From: Methyloterricola oryzae
GTDB lineage: Bacteria; Pseudomonadota; Gammaproteobacteria; Methylococcales; Methylococcaceae
Direction of reading: 5' to 3'
Assembly: GCF_000934725.1 (NCBI RefSeq)
Contig: NZ_JYNS01000010.1
Location: forward strand, 62,001 to 126,000
Length of the DNA: 64,000 bases
Part shown: in pieces, positions 60,897-64,000 of the stretch
Numbering within the stretch: the first letter of the stretch is position 1
Layout: each line of letters starts with the position of its first letter
Program-made: the position numbers and the translations under genes
The notes under the pieces: model-generated
Databases searched by the model: none
What the model saw: only the letters and a program-made list of their open reading frames with translations
What the model was told of the DNA's origin: nothing

Positions 60897-61763
60897 ATGA
60901 TCGATCAGGACAGCTTTCGACGCTTCATCTTCGAGGACATCGGCGTGCGCGGTGAACTGGTGCACCTTGACGCCAGCTGGCACAACGTGCTCGCCCGGCA
61001 CGCCTACCCCGCGTCGGTAAGCACCCATCTGGGGCAGGCGCTAGCGGCGGTGCTTCTGCTTTCGGGGACCATCAAGTTCCAGGGTTCCCTGATCCTGCAG
61101 GCGCAGAGCGAAGGCCCGCTGCACACCCTGGTCGCCCACGCGACCCACACCCGCACCATCCGTGGCCTGGCGCAGTGGCACGAGCCCGTTCCCGCTGGAA
61201 CTTTACCGGCGGTGTTCGGCCAGGGCCGCCTGGTCATGACCATCCAGAACCAGGGCTCGGAGCCTTACCAGGGCATCGTCGCCCTCGAAGGCAGCAACCT
61301 GGCCGGAGCCATACAGAACTATTTCGCCATCTCCGAGCAATTGCCCACGCGCCTGTGGCTGGCCGCCGATGGTGAGCGCGCCGCCGGACTGTTCATCCAG
61401 GAAATGCCGACCCATCACGGCACCCGCGATGACTGGGAGCGGGTGACCCTGCTGGCGGATACCCTCACCGAGCGGGAACTGCTGCACTTGCCCGATGAGG
61501 AACTCCTGTTCCGGCTATTCAACGAGGAGAAGGTGCGGATGTTCGAACCCGAGCCGGTCTCCTTCCGCTGCAGTTGCTCGCGCGAACGTATCGAACAGGT
61601 GCTGCTTGGACTGGGGCTGGAGGAGGCGGAAAAGCTGCTGGAGGAGCAAGGCCAGGTCGAGGCGACCTGCGAGTTCTGCAACCGCCGCTATACGCTTGAC
61701 ACAGTGGACGTGCATGCCCTGTTCGCCCATTCGACCGCAGTCAAGCCCAGCACGCGGCATTGA
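60897..61763 (+). CDS. hslO: 33 kDa redox-regulated chaperone Hsp33
   Basis: A 288-residue cytoplasmic holdase activated by oxidative unfolding. The zinc switch is CSCS (near residue 225) with CEFC further on (near 256), giving CxC...CxxC. The ATG at 60897 is preceded by GTG at 60891 in the same frame. A TATAAT at 60801-60806 is a candidate -10 without a clear -35. Confidence 0.95.
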   Translation: MIDQDSFRRFIFEDIGVRGELVHLDASWHNVLARHAYPASVSTHLGQALAAVLLLSGTIKFQGSLILQAQSEGPLHTLVAHATHTRTIRGLAQWHEPVPAGTLPAVFGQGRLVMTIQNQGSEPYQGIVALEGSNLAGAIQNYFAISEQLPTRLWLAADGERAAGLFIQEMPTHHGTRDDWERVTLLADTLTERELLHLPDEELLFRLFNEEKVRMFEPEPVSFRCSCSRERIEQVLLGLGLEEAEKLLEEQGQVEATCEFCNRRYTLDTVDVHALFAHSTAVKPSTRH

Positions 61764-61804
61764 TTCAGCGGCCCCGAGCCAGCACGGCGAGGGACGACAA
61801 CCCC

Positions 61805-63049
61805 CTACTCTCCCATCCAACCCAGCCAGCCCCCGTAAACCGCCAGATTCACCAAGCTCAGGGGAATGCCAGCGGCGGCAAAGGTCCCGAAATTCAGACT
61901 GGCGTGATGCCGCTCTGCATGCTGGATGATGATCACATTGCTGGCCGCCCCCAGAATCAGGAAATTCCCCGCCAGGGTGCTGCCCGCGGCCAGCGCCATC
62001 AAAGCCACCGTGTCCGCGCCGCCCGACTGCAACACAGGAAGATACAGCGCCACCAGCGGGACGTTGGACACAAGTTGGCTCAGCCCGGCGCTCACAGCCA
62101 GGATCGCCGGCACCTGAGTCAGATCGACAGCTGCGCCTAGGATCAGATGCTGAAAAATCCCGGTTTTCCAGACGCTGGCCATGAGCACGAACATGGAGGC
62201 GAAGAAAATCAGGGTCGGCCAGTCCAACTGACGCAACAACTGCCAGCGCCGTCGCGCGAGCAGCAGCACCGGCGCCGCAGCGACGAGCGCGATCACACTG
62301 AGACTGAAATCCGCCGCCTGCCCCACCAGCACCAAGGCAATCTTGGCCACTACCAACAGTAACACCAGCAGCAACGAAATCAGGGCCAGTCGCGCCAGAT
62401 GGGGATCGAGCAGGCTCACTGGCGCGTGCACCAACTGCCCCGCATGGATGCCACGACGGAATCGCCAGCGCAGCCAGCCATAGGCCAGCGCGAGATTCAC
62501 CAGCGTCGGCGGGCCCAGATAGGCCAGGAACGTCAGGAACGGCGAAGGGAGATCACTGCCGGTGGCGATGAGCAGATTCTGCGGACTGCCGATGGGGCTG
62601 AGCACGCTGCCCAGGGTCACGCCGAAAGCCAGGGCCAACAGCAGCAAGGTTTCGTCCAGTTCATGCTCCCTTGCGAGACGCAGCACCAGCGGCGTACCCA
62701 CGATCGCCAGGGTGTCGTTCATCAGCAGAGCCGAAGCCAGCGCCGCCCCGAAAAGAACAGCGAGCAACAACCCGCGGCCCGAGCGGATACCGCGCACGCC
62801 GCGGTACGCCAGGGAGTAGAGATACCCGCTGGCGACCAGGGCATGCCCCACCACGAACATGCCGAACAGGAACAGCATGACCTCCGGGTCAATGGCGCGC
62901 AACGCCTCTTCTGGCGCGATGGCGCCCGCCGCCAGTACAACCAGGGCGCCGGCTCCCATGATCTGCCAGATAGGCAGGCGCAGGCGACCGATGCGGCGCA
63001 CCGCGATCAGCAGGAAGACAAGGGCAAGGACCAGCAGTGGAATGTTCAT
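61805..63049 (-). CDS. SLC13/ArsB-NhaD superfamily anion or ion transporter
   Basis: A 414-residue membrane protein with about 11 helices. VLSPIGSPQNLLIATGS and GAASNVIIIQHAERH (GSPQN and AASN are the paired ion-site loops) mark the ion-transporter superfamily of DASS, ArsB and NhaD. The substrate (dicarboxylate, arsenite, Na+/H+) cannot be told. It is convergent with hslO, with no terminator seen in the 41-bp gap. Confidence 0.85.
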   Translation of the reverse strand: MNIPLLVLALVFLLIAVRRIGRLRLPIWQIMGAGALVVLAAGAIAPEEALRAIDPEVMLFLFGMFVVGHALVASGYLYSLAYRGVRGIRSGRGLLLAVLFGAALASALLMNDTLAIVGTPLVLRLAREHELDETLLLLALAFGVTLGSVLSPIGSPQNLLIATGSDLPSPFLTFLAYLGPPTLVNLALAYGWLRWRFRRGIHAGQLVHAPVSLLDPHLARLALISLLLVLLLVVAKIALVLVGQAADFSLSVIALVAAAPVLLLARRRWQLLRQLDWPTLIFFASMFVLMASVWKTGIFQHLILGAAVDLTQVPAILAVSAGLSQLVSNVPLVALYLPVLQSGGADTVALMALAAGSTLAGNFLILGAASNVIIIQHAERHHASLNFGTFAAAGIPLSLVNLAVYGGWLGWMGE

Positions 63050-63115
63050 GGGCGAGGAGGCGCGGGCAAGGCGCCATCATAGAGCCTGGGCATGCGCTTT
63101 CCCAGTCAGCCGATA

Positions 63116-63145
63116 TTAACCCGGCCCTTAAACCGGCCGGGTTAA
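63116..63145. repeat. 11-bp perfect inverted repeat, hairpin 1
   Basis: TTAACCCGGCC and GGCCGGGTTAA are separated by 8 nt. The stem is perfect and GC-rich in the middle. No T-run follows, so it is not a standard terminator. Confidence 0.9.
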
Positions 63146-63186
63146 TGCGGGGCACGGATGCCCCGGCGCGACCACAGGCCGCGTCA

Positions 63187-63215
63187 GCCAAGGTCGGGCG
63201 CGTACCGACCTTGGC
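63187..63215. repeat. 11-bp perfect inverted repeat, hairpin 2
   Basis: GCCAAGGTCGG and CCGACCTTGGC are separated by 7 nt (GCGCGTA). The stem is perfect. Confidence 0.9.
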
Positions 63216-63218
63216 GTC

Positions 63219-63250
63219 GGCCCGAAATACCAGGCGGGTATTTTGGGGCC
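63219..63250. repeat. Imperfect inverted repeat, hairpin 3
   Basis: GGCCCGAAATACC and GGGTATTTTGGGGCC pair over 12 or more positions with small mismatches around a 4-nt loop. It starts only 3 nt after hairpin 2. Confidence 0.75.
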
Positions 63251-63374
63251 TGGTCAATAGTTTCGGATCAAAATCGAAAAGTCATGGTCCAACGAAGGAA
63301 GCCGGATGCACGGCATCAACCAAGGCACCGCCGAACGACGCGGCGATGCCCCAAGACAACCAAGGAGAATCATC

Positions 63375-63731
63375 ATGAAAGCCATCAAAGCGTTTACAGC
63401 CCTGACCCTTGCCGCACTGATCGGCGCATGCGCCACCAGCAAGGAAATAAAACCTCACGACTGGGCGCTGGATGTCCAGAATGCGGATACCCGCAAGGCA
63501 CATTTACTGCTGGCGGACCACTATGAAGACGTGGCCAAGACCATGGACGCCGATGCTGCGGAGGAGCGGCGCATGCTGTCCAAATATCAGGCCAACCCGC
63601 ACAAATATGGAAAGCAGATTCTGGACCTCAAGGCCCGCGCCGAGGCGATGATCAGGGACTTCGAGAATGCAGCCCTGGAAAGTCGCAAAATGGCCAATTA
63701 TCACCGGCAGTTCGCGAGCGAAAGCCGGTGA
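63375..63731 (+). CDS. Small lipoprotein, helical, unknown function
   Basis: A 118-residue protein. The ATG at 63375 has AAGGAG upstream. The lipobox is LIGAC with the lipidated Cys at 19, so it is membrane-anchored. The mature part is almost all helix and charged (KAHLLLADHYEDVAKTMDAD, ILDLKARAEAMIRDFENAAL), with a possible coiled coil, and contains no other Cys. I do not recognise a specific family. It is well separated from its neighbours. Confidence 0.78.
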   Translation: MKAIKAFTALTLAALIGACATSKEIKPHDWALDVQNADTRKAHLLLADHYEDVAKTMDADAAEERRMLSKYQANPHKYGKQILDLKARAEAMIRDFENAALESRKMANYHRQFASESR

Positions 63732-63813
63732 GTATGCAAAGTCTTACCACGTTGAACGCCTCGCCGTGGGCAGTCGCCGGCAAGGCCCTCAGCGATGACC
63801 GCACACGGCGGGT

Positions 63814-64000
63814 TCAACGCCACAAGCGCAGCTGGGTGCCACACACCTCAAGCAACGCGCCGGTCAGCTTGCGAATTTCAACCGCACAAGCTCGCGCGGC
63901 ACCCGGCGAACTGAAAAATGCGCTGAGCACGCCCGCGGTTTCGTGAGCATAGCCACGGAATTCGCGGATCTTGGAATGAATCGACGGGTGCATGACAGGA
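63814..64000 (-). CDS. Possible C-terminal part of a gene running off the right edge
   Basis: On the minus strand a frame is open from the right edge to a TGA at 63814-63816, 61 codons with plausible composition (HSKIREFRGYAHETAGVLSA, then KLTGALLEVCGTQLRLWR). An ATG at about codon 3 could be its start, making a 59-residue protein. An opposing frame on the plus strand (63728-63946) is less convincing. No family is recognised. Confidence 0.3.
   Translation of the reverse strand, partial: PVMHPSIHSKIREFRGYAHETAGVLSAFFSSPGAARACAVEIRKLTGALLEVCGTQLRLWR

Larger units (their letters stand above)
63050..63374. other. Intergenic region with three successive inverted repeats
   Basis: This 325-bp gap lies between the divergent transporter and lipoprotein genes. 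It carries no convincing reading frame. Between 63116 and 63250 are three hairpins in a row, listed separately. Promoters for both genes should lie here, but no clear -10/-35 pair was found. Confidence 0.6.

Noticed and set aside
63728-63946. A 72-residue frame on the plus strand after the lipoprotein
   Set aside because: Its start overlaps the lipoprotein stop, it has low-complexity composition and no recognised family; the opposing frame running off the edge looks more natural.

Overview
The window reads as chromosomal DNA from a GC-rich gammaproteobacterium that grows on C1 compounds, most likely a methanotroph or close relative (Methylococcales-like). The pointers are a methylene-tetrahydromethanopterin dehydrogenase (mtdB) of the H4MPT formaldehyde-oxidation pathway, an Na+-translocating NADH:quinone reductase (nqrA-F plus nqrM) and a proteobacterial-order str/S10/spc/alpha ribosomal supercluster. 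Genus assignment is inference. No database search was run; all calls come from reading the translated sequence.

Layout. 1-3.1 kb: a left-truncated arginase-family gene with an N-terminal winged-helix-like extension, a convergent anti-sigma (RsbW-like) and STAS antagonist pair, and a secreted alpha/beta hydrolase carrying a fresh 27-bp tandem duplication. 3.3-7.0 kb: a PLP aminotransferase, mtdB, and a divergent GAPDH-family dehydrogenase. 7.4-19.8 kb: a six-gene extracytoplasmic redox operon led by a 2086-residue multicopper-oxidase lipoprotein. It is followed by an unknown protein, a secreted propeller-like protein, a Tat-type SCO1/SenC copper protein, a cytochrome c fused to a LivJ-like binding domain, and an unknown secreted protein. 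This is the most unusual part of the window.

19.9-37.7 kb (minus strand): the complete str (rpsL-rpsG-fusA-tuf), S10, spc and alpha operons, ending in rplQ. It meets the redox operon tail to tail across a shared bidirectional terminator. Upstream of rpsL lie tRNA-Arg(ACG) and tRNA-Asn(GTT) with their own promoter and terminator; rpoBC is not adjacent. 38.2-48.7 kb: a multi-PAS GGDEF/EAL protein, ribonuclease D, an APH/P-loop kinase fusion, a secreted YVTN propeller with an SRPBCC partner, exonuclease I, a CBS-domain protein and nqrM. 48.9-54.8 kb: nqrABCDEF. 55.4-64 kb: a secreted M4 metallopeptidase with a separate propeptide-like FTP protein, an MFS transporter, Hsp33, an SLC13/ArsB-type transporter, three consecutive strong inverted repeats, a small lipoprotein, and possibly a gene running off the right edge.

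How the genes may work together: mtdB produces reduced pyridine nucleotide during formaldehyde oxidation, and Nqr can turn NADH oxidation into a sodium-motive force. The multicopper-oxidase operon looks like an outer-surface or periplasmic metal- or organic-oxidising system with its own copper insertion factor (SCO) and electron-transfer partner (cytochrome c fusion). Its similarity to the very large MnxG/MofA/McoA-type Mn(II) oxidases is suggested by size and by the copper motif pattern, but the substrate cannot be decided from sequence alone.
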